Source of the DNA: Azospirillum brasilense | GTDB lineage: Bacteria; Pseudomonadota; Alphaproteobacteria; Azospirillales; Azospirillaceae | Reading direction: 5' to 3' | Assembly (NCBI RefSeq): GCF_003349955.1 | Contig: NZ_QLKQ01000011.1 | Location: forward strand, 1-64,000 | Length of the DNA: 64,000 bases | Shown here: positions 9,941 through 17,439 of the stretch, in pieces | Layout of the letters: every line of letters starts with the position of its first letter | How positions within the stretch are numbered: position 1 is the stretch's first letter | Made by a program: the position numbers and the translations under genes | Notes under the pieces: model-generated | What the model was told of the DNA's origin: nothing | Seen by the model: only the letters and a program-made list of their open reading frames with translations | The model's database searches: none

Positions 9941-11041
9941 TCAGCCCTCCGCCGGGCGGACCACGCCGACCTCCAGGCCGTTGCGGTTGATCACCGGCTG
10001 GTGAATGAGCTGGCCGGCCCGCGCCCACTGCTCGTCGGACAGGACCTTGGTGGCGCGGATCAGGGCGGCCAGGGCGACCTCGCGGGCGCGCGGGGTGCCG
10101 TCGTCGATCTTCAGGGCGATGCCCAGGCCCTGCTTGGGCAGGACGGCGCAGCCCACGCCTTCGGCTCCGCCCTTGACCAGCACCAGACCGCCCGCCGCCT
10201 GCATCATGCCGGTGTCGAAGCTGTCCTTGCCGGCGATCAGGTGCGGGTGCGACCGCCAGGCGCGGCGGATGCGGGCCACCGCCTCGGCGCGGGAATCGGG
10301 CAGGTCCTTGGGGTCGCCGATGCGGGCCATGGCGTAGGCGATGGCCCCCAGCGGGATGCCGATGGTCGGGATGGCGCAGCCGTCGACGCCCCAAGGGGCC
10401 TGCGACAGGTCCTGGCCGGTCATCTGCTCCATCACGCCCAGGATGCGCTGCTGCACCGGGTGGTCGAAGCGGACATAGCCCTTGGTCGGCTCGCCCTTGT
10501 GCAGGGCGGTGGTCAGGAAGCCGGCATGCTTGCCGGAGCAGTTGTTGTGGAGGGCGGTCGGCGTCTCGCCGTTGCGGATCATCTCGTGGGCGGTCTCGGT
10601 GTCGGTGGGCAGATGCGCCCCGCACTCGTAATCGCCCACGGTCAGGCCGATGCGCTTGATCCAGGCCTCCGCGATGCGGGTGTGGCGGATCTCCCCGTGG
10701 TGGGAGGAGCAGGCCAGAGCCAGCTCCTGGTCGCCCAGCTCGTAGGCGTCGAGCGCGCCCGTCTCGACCAGCGGGATCGCCTGGATCGCCTTGATGGCGG
10801 AGCGCGGGTAGACCGGCGCCTGGATGTCGCCCCATTGGGCCAGCACACGCCCGTCGGAGTCGACGATGCAGGCGCGCCCGCGATGGACGGATTCCACCAT
10901 GCCGCCGCGCGTCACCTCGACGAGGATCGGCGCCTCCGGCGGTCCGGACAGGTCGGCGTGACCCTCGGCGGGGTGGTTATGGTCGGCGTGGCCGTGGTGG
11001 TCACCGTGGCCGCCGCAGCAGGAGGAATGGTCGTGGCTCAT
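9941..11041 (-). CDS. L-asparaginase II family (AnsA/ReAV-like) with His-rich N-terminal extension
   Basis: 366 residues. The core from about residue 36 (PILVEVTRGGMVESVHRGRA) matches the asparaginase II family typified by the inducible Rhizobium etli enzyme, which hydrolyses L-asparagine to aspartate and ammonia. Family motifs are visible: SAIKAIQAIPLVE, LALACSSHHGE, NNCSGKHAG and DGCAIPT. The first 30 residues, MSHDHSSCCGGHGDHHGHAD and beyond, hold about ten histidines and two adjacent cysteines. No methionine exists between this stretch and the core, so it is probably translated. Rhizobium-type asparaginases bind zinc, so the tail may buffer or deliver metal. The start codons of this gene and of the divergent RNA methyltransferase gene are about 130 bases apart. 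Confidence 0.88.
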   Translation of the reverse strand: MSHDHSSCCGGHGDHHGHADHNHPAEGHADLSGPPEAPILVEVTRGGMVESVHRGRACIVDSDGRVLAQWGDIQAPVYPRSAIKAIQAIPLVETGALDAYELGDQELALACSSHHGEIRHTRIAEAWIKRIGLTVGDYECGAHLPTDTETAHEMIRNGETPTALHNNCSGKHAGFLTTALHKGEPTKGYVRFDHPVQQRILGVMEQMTGQDLSQAPWGVDGCAIPTIGIPLGAIAYAMARIGDPKDLPDSRAEAVARIRRAWRSHPHLIAGKDSFDTGMMQAAGGLVLVKGGAEGVGCAVLPKQGLGIALKIDDGTPRAREVALAALIRATKVLSDEQWARAGQLIHQPVINRNGLEVGVVRPAEG

Positions 11042-11169
11042 GGGTGGAGAGCTTGCCTCTGTCCGGGGCGCGAGGCAAGGTGTCGCACCGTCGGACCCGC
11101 CGGATCATGGCCGATTCGCGGCTGATTCTCGGTGTGTGCGGGCCGAAACTACGAGTGATTGTGCAAGCC

Positions 11170-11754
11170 ATGCGTGGATATTTCGCCATCGGGGTGGAGC
11201 GGATCAGCAAGCCGGGCAACGTCGGCAACCTGATGCGCTCCGCCCACGCCTTCGGCGCTTCCTTCTTCTTCGCCATCGACCCGGAACCCGACCTGCACGA
11301 GGCGCACATCGTCGACACCTCCGGCGCGTCGGAGCATCTGCCGCTGTACGTCTACGACCGGGTGGCCGATCTGGCGCTGCCCAAGGATTGCCAGCTCGTG
11401 GGCGTGGAGCTGACCGAGGACGCGGTGGAGCTGCCCAGCTTCCGCCATCCGACGCGCGCCGCCTATGTGCTGGGGCCGGAGCGCGGCAGCCTGTCCGAAC
11501 CGCTGCTGGAGCGCTGCGACTTCACGGTGAAGATCCCGATGAAGTTCTGCATCAACGTCGGGGTGGCCGGCGCCCTGGTGATGTACGACCGGATGATCAG
11601 CCTGGGCCGCTTCGCCGAGCGCCCGGTGCGAGTCGGCGGCCCGACCGAGCCGCTGCGCGATCACCAGCACGGCCGCCAGATCATGCGCAACCCGGAGCGC
11701 CGCCGCCGCATGCGCGGCATCCAGAAGCCGGTGATCGTCCGTGACGATGACTGA
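11170..11754 (+). CDS. RNA 2'-O-methyltransferase, TrmH/SpoU family
   Basis: 194 residues from the ATG at 11170 (MRGYFAIGVERISKPGNVGN); longer in-frame starts exist at 11044 (GTG) and 11107 (ATG), but the family normally begins near this point. NVGNLMRSAHAFGA is SpoU motif 1, YVLGPERGSLSEPLLERC is motif 2, and IPMKFCINVGVAGALVMYDR is motif 3; together these make the trefoil-knot SAM-binding site. It methylates the 2'-hydroxyl of a tRNA or rRNA nucleotide; which one is not clear. Translation signals are weak. Confidence 0.85.
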   Translation: MRGYFAIGVERISKPGNVGNLMRSAHAFGASFFFAIDPEPDLHEAHIVDTSGASEHLPLYVYDRVADLALPKDCQLVGVELTEDAVELPSFRHPTRAAYVLGPERGSLSEPLLERCDFTVKIPMKFCINVGVAGALVMYDRMISLGRFAERPVRVGGPTEPLRDHQHGRQIMRNPERRRRMRGIQKPVIVRDDD

Positions 11755-11799
11755 TACCGTCCGCGACGACGAGTGACCCGGGTCAGAACGTCACGCCCA

Positions 11800-12486
11800 T
11801 CAAAACTTGACAAACGGGTTGAGGATCAGCCCCAGCGCGCCGGTGAAACGAAGCGGCGCGTCGGTCACCGCCAGGCACAGGCAGCCCTCCTCGTCGGCCA
11901 CCGGGCGGTGGCGCACGGAGTCGTCGGCGACGGACAGGTCGCCGCGGGCGAACTGGCCGAGATCGTCGGTGAAGCCGCCGTCCAGAACCAGCGTCAACTC
12001 GATCCCGCGGTGGGTGTGGTGGGGCGGCCCGACGCCGCTCGCCAGCCGCATCAGCCGGGCCTTGCCACGGCGTGCCGAGTCGTAGCCGGAGCCGGACCCC
12101 AGCGGGATGTCGTAGCAGTCCATGCCGCGCATCAGCCGCTTCCAGGGCAGGCGCGACAGGTCGCCGCCGACATAGCGGCGCAGCGGTTCGGGCAGCAGCG
12201 GCACCTCGGCCGGCTGGCAGACCAGCTTCGGCCGGGGCACGCGGGGCAGGGGCGGCAGGTCGTCCAGCCGGGCCAGCACCGTCTCCAGGCAGGCGGGGTC
12301 GACCTCCTCCGGCTCGATGCTCTCCAGCAGGGCGCCGCCGACCGCCTCCATCTCGGCGACGTTCAGGCGGCAGCAGGGGCACAGCGCCAGATGGGTTGCC
12401 ACGATCAGCGACGCCGCCTCGCCCAGAGCGCCGCCGGCATAGTCGATCAGCAGGGTGTCGCCGGGATGGTGGGTGGGCACGGTCAT
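11800..12486 (-). CDS. chrR: ChrR-type zinc-binding anti-sigma factor
   Basis: 228 residues. The N-terminal anti-sigma domain carries the zinc motif HxxxCxxC (THLALCPCC, about residues 31-39) with an upstream histidine. The C-terminal half is a cupin (LPWKRLMRGMDCYDIPLGSG, HTHRGIELTLVLDGGFTDD). In Rhodobacter sphaeroides ChrR holds RpoE inactive and releases it on singlet oxygen; Azospirillum RpoE-ChrR pairs act on carotenoid and photo-oxidative stress genes. Its start overlaps the end of rpoE by four bases, so the two are translationally coupled. Confidence 0.92.
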   Translation of the reverse strand: MTVPTHHPGDTLLIDYAGGALGEAASLIVATHLALCPCCRLNVAEMEAVGGALLESIEPEEVDPACLETVLARLDDLPPLPRVPRPKLVCQPAEVPLLPEPLRRYVGGDLSRLPWKRLMRGMDCYDIPLGSGSGYDSARRGKARLMRLASGVGPPHHTHRGIELTLVLDGGFTDDLGQFARGDLSVADDSVRHRPVADEEGCLCLAVTDAPLRFTGALGLILNPFVKF

Positions 12487-13058
12487 CGGGAGTCCCTCAT
12501 GGCCTTGCGCAGCCGTTCCATGGCCAGCCGCAGGCGCGACTTGACGGTGCCCAGCGGAATGCCCTGTTCGGCGGAGATCAGGCTGTGCGGCTTGTCTTCG
12601 AAATAGGCCAGACGCAGCAGGTCGGCCTGTTCCGGCGGCAGGGTCCTCAGCGCGGCCCGCAGGCGTCCGGCGGTCTCGCGCGCCGCCACCCCATCGTCGG
12701 CGCTTTCCACCGGGTCGGGCACCAGGGTGGGGTCGGCGGGGTCGATCTCGGGCCGCTGCTCCCGCCGCAGCGCGTCGATCCGCCGGTTGCGGGCGATGGT
12801 GAACATCCAGGTCGCGGCGGATGCCTGGCTCGGGTCATAGGTCTCCGCGCGGCGCCACACCAACAGCATCACGTCCTGCACCAACTCCTCCGCACCACCC
12901 GCGTCACAGCCCTGGCGGCGCAGATAGGCCTTCAGCCGCGGGGCGAAATGGCCGAACAGGGCCGCGAAGGCCGCGCGGTCGCGGTTCCGCCCGACCGCGG
13001 TCAGCAGCTCTTCGAAGGTCCGGTCGGCGCCGGCGGCTGGGGAACCGAGATCCTGCAT
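12483..13058 (-). CDS. rpoE: ECF sigma factor RpoE (partner of ChrR)
   Basis: 191 residues from the ATG at 13058. Region 2 (AELVQDVMLLVWRRAETYDP with DPSQASAATWMFTIARNR) and region 4 (LPPEQADLLRLAYFEDKPHS and IPLGTVKSRLRLAMERLR) are complete. It directs RNA polymerase to stress promoters and is freed by ChrR. The frame stays open upstream to 13256, with possible ATG starts at 13133 and 13256. The extra N-terminal part would encode the repeated CPKKT block and has no sigma homology, so the short form is preferred, but no ribosome-binding site settles it. A matching autoregulatory promoter lies at 13305-13334. Confidence 0.9.
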   Translation of the reverse strand: MQDLGSPAAGADRTFEELLTAVGRNRDRAAFAALFGHFAPRLKAYLRRQGCDAGGAEELVQDVMLLVWRRAETYDPSQASAATWMFTIARNRRIDALRREQRPEIDPADPTLVPDPVESADDGVAARETAGRLRAALRTLPPEQADLLRLAYFEDKPHSLISAEQGIPLGTVKSRLRLAMERLRKAMRDSR

Positions 13059-13060
13059 CC

Positions 13061-13115
13061 ACGTCTTCGGGCACGTCTTCTTCGGGCACGTCTTCTTCGG
13101 GCACGTCTTCGGGAG
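13061..13115. repeat. 15-base tandem repeat at the 5' end of rpoE
   Basis: The unit GCACGTCTTCTTCGG occurs in full at 13071-13085 and 13086-13100, with shortened units on both flanks. Being a multiple of three, it keeps the frame open and encodes CPKKT repeats on the minus strand. It lies directly before the chosen rpoE start. Confidence 0.9.
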
Positions 13116-13304
13116 CGCCGTTTCCGCGCGCATGGGCTCCGCGTTCGCAGGCAAGCCCCGCAACACATGGTGCGCGGAGCGCCCCGCTGCAAAGCGTGTT
13201 TGGCGCTTCTCCGCCTCCTGGGCACCGTCATGGGATCTTGCGGCCAAGGGTGTCATGGGCGTGCTGCGGCGTTCGGTCCGGTGTTGGATCGGGGTTCGAT
13301 GGGC

Positions 13305-13334
13305 CTTCTACGCACCCGGCGCTCCACCGGATCA
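13305..13334 (-). promoter_or_regulatory. RpoE-type (ECF11) promoter upstream of rpoE
   Basis: On the minus strand TGATCC, 18 bases, then TAGAAG. The consensus of the Rhodobacter RpoE regulon is TGATCC-N18-TAAGA, so the -35 half is exact and the spacing exact. It implies that rpoE-chrR is autoregulated, with a transcript start near 13298 and a leader of up to 240 bases. The 13116-13503 interval otherwise holds no gene I can support. Confidence 0.6.
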
Positions 13335-13503
13335 CCGGCTTTCGATGCGAAATCGAGCGATCGATTGCAGGACCGGCCTTTGGGACAACCCGTGACTTTG
13401 CCGCCGGGACGGGGCGGCGGCCCTGGAAAGCCGCTCCGAATTGGGGTAGGGTCCGCCCCACTCCCGAACCCGTCCGCGAAACCATTCGAGCCTTCGCCAA
13501 CCG

Positions 13504-14067
13504 ATGTTGCCCATCCGCACCATCCGTCGCACCGCCGGCGCCGCTCTGCTTCTGGCCGGTCCGATCCTCGCCGCCACGCTTGCCGTCGCCACGGTCAACA
13601 CGGCGGCCGCCGCCGACCCGCGTTTGCTGGGGACCTTCAAGGACTGGAACGCCTTTGCCTTCGACGAGGGCGGGCACAAGGTCTGCTACATCTCCAGCCA
13701 GCCCAAGAAGAAGGAGCCCGCGGCGGCCAAGCGCGGTGACATCCACGTGCTGGTCACCCACCGCCCGGCGGAAAAGGCGCTGGACGTCGTGAGCTTCATC
13801 GTCGGCTATCCCCTCAAGAAGGACAGCGAGTCGACGGTGGACGTGGCCGGCAAGTCCTTCAAGCTGTTCACCGACGGCGAGACCGCCTGGGCGCGCGACG
13901 CCGACACCGACAAGGCGGTCACCGCCGCGATGCGCGACGCCAAAGGCAAGTCCATGGTGGTGAAGGGTGTTTCGGGCCGCGGCACGAAGACCACCGACAC
14001 CTACAGCACCGACGGCTTCGCCCAGGCTTACGACGCGATCAACCAGGCCTGCGGCGTGAAGCGCTGA
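13504..14067 (+). CDS. IalB-like (invasion-associated locus B family) secreted protein
   Basis: 187 residues. A signal peptide (MLPIRTIRRTAGAALLLAGP ... TAAAADP) exports it to the periplasm. The mature part resembles the IalB family: TFKDWNAFAFDEGGHKVCYI, then VSFIVGYPLKKDSESTVDV, DGETAWARD and a C-terminal INQACGVKR, with the paired cysteines usual for these proteins. IalB-like proteins are common in free-living alphaproteobacteria as envelope proteins of unknown role; nothing here implies invasion. It is transcribed away from rpoE and might belong to the same stress regulon, though no RpoE-type promoter was found for it. Confidence 0.82.
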   Translation: MLPIRTIRRTAGAALLLAGPILAATLAVATVNTAAAADPRLLGTFKDWNAFAFDEGGHKVCYISSQPKKKEPAAAKRGDIHVLVTHRPAEKALDVVSFIVGYPLKKDSESTVDVAGKSFKLFTDGETAWARDADTDKAVTAAMRDAKGKSMVVKGVSGRGTKTTDTYSTDGFAQAYDAINQACGVKR

Positions 14068-14083
14068 GCAGCGCTGCTCTTTT
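14066..14083 (+). terminator. Short hairpin plus T-run after the IalB-like gene
   Basis: GAGCA-gcgc-TGCTC followed by TTTT, overlapping the stop codon. The stem is only five base pairs, so it is a weak candidate. Confidence 0.4.
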
Positions 14084-14109
14084 CACTTGGTCGCTCCTCG
14101 TTTCGTCTT

Positions 14110-14138
14110 TTGACTCCGGACGCTCGTGGCCCTATTTA
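14110..14138 (+). promoter_or_regulatory. Sigma-70 promoter of rlmN, positioned for a leaderless mRNA
   Basis: TTGACT (14110-14115), 17 bases, TATTTA (14133-14138). The expected transcript start is 14145-14146, and the rlmN ATG is at 14146 with no Shine-Dalgarno sequence before it. Confidence 0.6.
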
Positions 14139-14145
14139 GGGGGCC

Positions 14146-15315
14146 ATGAGCGCCTCCAATCACGCTGCTGCCTTTGCCCTGCCGGCTGTTGACGCCGACG
14201 GGCGCAAGAACCTTGTTGGCCTGTCCCGCGACGAGCTGGAAGCCGAAATGCTGTCCGTCGGCCTGGAGAAATTCCGGGCCCGCCAGCTCTGGCACTGGAT
14301 CTACCACCGCGGAGCGACCGACTTCGCGGTGATGACCACGCTCGCCAAGCCGGTGCGCGAGAAGCTGGCCGAGAGCTACGCCGTGGCCCGCCCGACGGTC
14401 GTGCGCGACCTGAAGTCGGTGGACGGAACGCGCAAGTGGCTGCTGCGGATGCCCGACGGGCAGGAGGTGGAGAGCGTCCACATCCCCGAGGAGGACCGCG
14501 GCACGCTCTGCGTCTCCTCGCAGGTCGGCTGCACGCTGACCTGCCGCTTCTGCCACACCGGCACGCAGCGTCTGGTGCGCAACCTCGACGCCTCGGAGAT
14601 CGTGGCGCAGGTCATGCTGGCCCGCGACGCGCTCGGCGAATGGCCGGCGCCGCCGGACGGGCGGATGATCTCCAACATCGTCATGATGGGGATGGGGGAG
14701 CCGCTCTTTAACTACGAGAACGTCGCCAAGGCGCTGAAGATCGTCATGGACGGCGACGGGATCTCGATCTCGAAGCGCCGCATCACGCTCTCGACCTCCG
14801 GCGTCGTCCCGGCCATGAAGCGCTGCGGCGAGGAGCTGAACGTCAACCTCGCCGTCAGCCTGCACGCCGTGACCGACGAGCTGCGCGACATCATCATGCC
14901 CATCAACCGGAAATACCCGTTGAAGGAGCTGATGGACGCCTGCCGCAATTACCCCGGCCTGAACAACGCGCGGCGCATCACCTTCGAATACGTGATGCTG
15001 AAGGGCGTCAACGACAGCCCGGCGGACGCCCGCGCCCTGGTCAAGTTGCTGGAGGGCATCCCGTCGAAGATCAACCTGATCCCCTTCAACCCCTGGCCGG
15101 GCGCCCCCTACGAGCGTTCGACCGACCGGGCGATCCAGGTCTTCGGCGACATCGTCAACAACGCCGGCTACGCCAGCCCCGTCCGCACCACCCGCGGCGA
15201 GGACATCATGGCCGCCTGCGGCCAGTTGAAGAGCGCGTCCGTCCGCCTGTCCGCCGCCGACCGCGCCGCCATCGAGAAGGTGCTGGCCGAGAAGGACGCG
15301 GCGCTGGCCGGATAA
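14146..15315 (+). CDS. rlmN: 23S rRNA (adenine2503-C2)/tRNA (adenine37-C2) methyltransferase RlmN
   Basis: 389 residues, radical-SAM enzyme. [17 protein letters not shown] holds the iron-sulfur ligands Cys129, Cys133 and Cys136 (CxxxCxxC), and the second catalytic cysteine is in MAACGQLKS near residue 360. [13 protein letters not shown] and [10 protein letters not shown] are typical. It places a C2 methyl on A2503 of 23S rRNA and A37 of some tRNAs, supporting translational accuracy. The two small membrane-protein genes that follow are close enough to be co-transcribed. Confidence 0.97.
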   Translation: MSASNHAAAFALPAVDADGRKNLVGLSRDELEAEMLSVGLEKFRARQLWHWIYHRGATDFAVMTTLAKPVREKLAESYAVARPTVVRDLKSVDGTRKWLLRMPDGQEVESVHIPEEDRGTLCVSSQVGCTLTCRFCHTGTQRLVRNLDASEIVAQVMLARDALGEWPAPPDGRMISNIVMMGMGEPLFNYENVAKALKIVMDGDGISISKRRITLSTSGVVPAMKRCGEELNVNLAVSLHAVTDELRDIIMPINRKYPLKELMDACRNYPGLNNARRITFEYVMLKGVNDSPADARALVKLLEGIPSKINLIPFNPWPGAPYERSTDRAIQVFGDIVNNAGYASPVRTTRGEDIMAACGQLKSASVRLSAADRAAIEKVLAEKDAALAG

Positions 15316-15342
15316 GGCCGGAACCATCCCTGGGAGTGCTCC

Positions 15343-15579
15343 GTGCCTGAGTTCGCCGTCGATCCCGGCCTGATCCTGTTCCTGTTCAACGCGGCGGCGG
15401 TCTGGCCGCTGATGCGCATCTTCCGCCGGGCGGGCTTCTCGCCCTGGTGGGCGCTGGTGATCTTCGTGCCGGTGATCGGGCTGGTCGGCGTGCTGGGGCT
15501 GCTGACGATGCGGCGCTGGCCGGCGCGCGTCCTGGTCGACGGGCCGGCGCGTCCGCGCAAGGCGCGGAGGGCCGCGTGA
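15343..15579 (+). CDS. Small two-span membrane protein (first of a pair)
   Basis: 78 residues with a GTG start preceded by GGGAG. Two hydrophobic spans (about residues 8-24 and 34-55: SPWWALVIFVPVIGLVGVLG) and a basic C-terminus (PRPRKARRAA), which is probably cytoplasmic. The function is not recognised. The segment SPWWALVIFVPVIG resembles SPLWALVLLINGAD in the next gene, so the pair may be related. Its stop codon overlaps the next start (TGATG). Confidence 0.7.
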   Translation: MPEFAVDPGLILFLFNAAAVWPLMRIFRRAGFSPWWALVIFVPVIGLVGVLGLLTMRRWPARVLVDGPARPRKARRAA

Positions 15580-15890
15580 TGGAGATGCTCGACTCCGTCG
15601 TCGCCCTGCTCAACGCCGTCTACTGGCAGCCCTGGGCGGCGATCATGTCCACCGACCCGTGGACCGCCAACCTCGTCATGGCGATCCTGCTGATGCTGAA
15701 GCTGATCTTCGGCGGCTGGGTGCTGGCCAAGGGCGGGCGCAGCCCGCTGTGGGCGCTGGTCCTGCTGATCAACGGGGCGGACATCCTGGCGATGTGGCTC
15801 TACGCCTACATCCGCTGGCCCTTCGTGGACCGGGCGCCCGCCCGCCCCGCCGCGGAGAGCACCGTTGCGGCCGACGCCGGGACGGATTGA
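15579..15890 (+). CDS. Small membrane protein (second of a pair)
   Basis: 103 residues, starting MEMLDSVVALLNAVYWQPWA at an ATG that overlaps the previous stop. Two to three hydrophobic spans (ANLVMAILLMLKLIFGGWVL, SPLWALVLLINGADILAMWL) and a short Ala/Pro-rich end. No catalytic motif or family is recognised. The overlap and shared motif suggest it works with the upstream small protein, perhaps as a membrane subunit. A family A repeat follows immediately. Confidence 0.65.
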   Translation: MEMLDSVVALLNAVYWQPWAAIMSTDPWTANLVMAILLMLKLIFGGWVLAKGGRSPLWALVLLINGADILAMWLYAYIRWPFVDRAPARPAAESTVAADAGTD

Positions 15891-15898
15891 GTGCTCCA

Positions 15899-16022
15899 AC
15901 CCTCTCCCCTCCGGGGAGAGGGTGGCCCGAAGGGCCGGTGAGGGGGATGGGCTTGTGCCGGACGTGGCGCCACGCGCAACCCCCTCACCCTAACCCTCTC
16001 CCCAGAGGGGAGAGGGGACTTC
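15899..16022. repeat. Family A palindromic intergenic repeat
   Basis: Two inverted half-elements: CCCTCTCCCCTCCGGGGAGAGGG followed by TGGCCCGAAGGGCCGGTGAG, then CCCCCTCACCCTAACCCTC with a closing CCCCAGAGGGGAGAGGGG arm. It fills the space between the small membrane-protein genes and the argG promoter. The TGGCCCGAAGGGCCGG block also occurs at 42586-42634. Confidence 0.85.
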
Positions 16023-16057
16023 AAGTGTCGTTGCTGGGGCGGACCGAGCGGGACCGA

Positions 16058-16086
16058 TTGATTCGCACCGGTCGTAGGGCTACTGT
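16058..16086 (+). promoter_or_regulatory. Sigma-70 promoter of argG
   Basis: TTGATT (16058-16063), 17 bases, TACTGT (16081-16086). This puts the transcript start near 16093, giving a leader of about 33 bases before the argG ATG. Confidence 0.55.
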
Positions 16087-16125
16087 CCGGCACCGATATT
16101 TTTCCCCACCCGCGTGAGTAGTCCC

Positions 16126-17361
16126 ATGAGCGGTGCGTCCGGCAAACAGATCAAGAAAGTGGTGCTCGCCTATTCGGGCGGCCTCGACACCTCGGTGATC
16201 CTGAAGTGGCTCCAGGAAACCTATCAATGCGAGGTGGTGACCTTCACCGCCGACCTCGGCCAGGGCGAGGAGCTGGAGCCGGCGCGCAAGAAGGCCGAGC
16301 TTCTGGGCATCAAGCCGGAAAACATCTTCATCGACGACCTGCGCGAGGAATTCGTGCGGGACTTCGTGTTCCCGATGTTCCGCGCCAACACCCTCTATGA
16401 GGGCACCTACCTGCTCGGCACCTCGATCGCCCGGCCGCTGATCGCCAAGCGCCAGATCGAGATCGCCAACCAGGTCGGCGCCGACGCCGTGGCCCATGGC
16501 GCCACCGGCAAGGGCAACGACCAGGTCCGCTTCGAGCTGGGCTATTACGCGCTCCGCCCGGACATCAAGATCATCGCCCCGTGGCGCGAGTGGGATCTGA
16601 ACAGCCGCACCCGGCTGATCGACTACGCCGAGAAGAACCAGATTCCGATCGCCAAGGACAAGCGCGGCGAGGCCCCGTACTCCACCGACGCCAACCTCCT
16701 GCACATCTCCTACGAGGGGAAGGCGCTTGAGGACCCGTGGGTCGAGCCGTTCGAGGACATGTACACCCGCTCCGTCGCCCCGGAGAAGGCCCCGGACACC
16801 CCGACCTACGTCGAGGTCGAGTTCAAGCGCGGCGACGCCGTGGCGATCGACGGCAAGGCCCTGTCCCCGGCGGCCCTGCTGACCGAGCTGAACCGCCTGG
16901 GCGGCGAGAACGGCATCGGCCGCCTCGACCTCGTCGAGAACCGCTACGTCGGCATGAAGTCGCGCGGCGTGTACGAGACGCCGGGCGGCACCATCCTGCT
17001 GGCCGCCCACCGCGCGATGGAGAGCATCACGCTCGACCGCGGCGCCGGCCATCTGAAGGATGAGCTGATGCCGCGCTACGCCGAGCTGATCTACTGCGGC
17101 TACTGGTTCAGCCCGGAGCGTCTGGCGCTCCAGGCGCTGATCGACCAGACCCAGGAGCCGGTGAACGGCGTGGTCCGCCTGAAGCTGTTCAAGGGCAACG
17201 TCACGGTCGTCGGCCGCAAGTCGCCGAACAGCCTCTACCGCATGGACTATGTGACGTTCGAGGAAGACAGCGTCTACAACCAGAAGGACGCGGAAGGCTT
17301 CATCAAGCTGAACGCGCTCCGCCTGCGTCTGGGCGCCATGGCCCGCGCCAACGTCAAGTAA
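16126..17361 (+). CDS. argG: Argininosuccinate synthase
   Basis: 411 residues. The ATG at 16126 ([20 protein letters not shown]) is chosen over an upstream GTG because it fits the family start. [12 protein letters not shown] is the ATP-pyrophosphatase P-loop, and [15 protein letters not shown] and [14 protein letters not shown] are family signatures. It joins citrulline and aspartate using ATP in arginine synthesis, in the cytoplasm. It stands alone with its own promoter and a strong terminator; no other arg gene is close. Confidence 0.98.
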   Translation: MSGASGKQIKKVVLAYSGGLDTSVILKWLQETYQCEVVTFTADLGQGEELEPARKKAELLGIKPENIFIDDLREEFVRDFVFPMFRANTLYEGTYLLGTSIARPLIAKRQIEIANQVGADAVAHGATGKGNDQVRFELGYYALRPDIKIIAPWREWDLNSRTRLIDYAEKNQIPIAKDKRGEAPYSTDANLLHISYEGKALEDPWVEPFEDMYTRSVAPEKAPDTPTYVEVEFKRGDAVAIDGKALSPAALLTELNRLGGENGIGRLDLVENRYVGMKSRGVYETPGGTILLAAHRAMESITLDRGAGHLKDELMPRYAELIYCGYWFSPERLALQALIDQTQEPVNGVVRLKLFKGNVTVVGRKSPNSLYRMDYVTFEEDSVYNQKDAEGFIKLNALRLRLGAMARANVK

Positions 17362-17386
17362 GCGCGAGACCTGTTTCGGATGTGGA

Positions 17387-17416
17387 ACGAGGGGGCTTCG
17401 GCCCCCTCGTTTCGTT
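17387..17416 (+). terminator. Intrinsic terminator of argG
   Basis: ACGAGGGGGC-ttcg-GCCCCCTCGT, a perfect ten-base stem with a stable UUCG tetraloop, followed by TTCGTTT. Confidence 0.9.
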
Positions 17417-17439
17417 TCTGCAATGGCTGCGTGGTGCGC

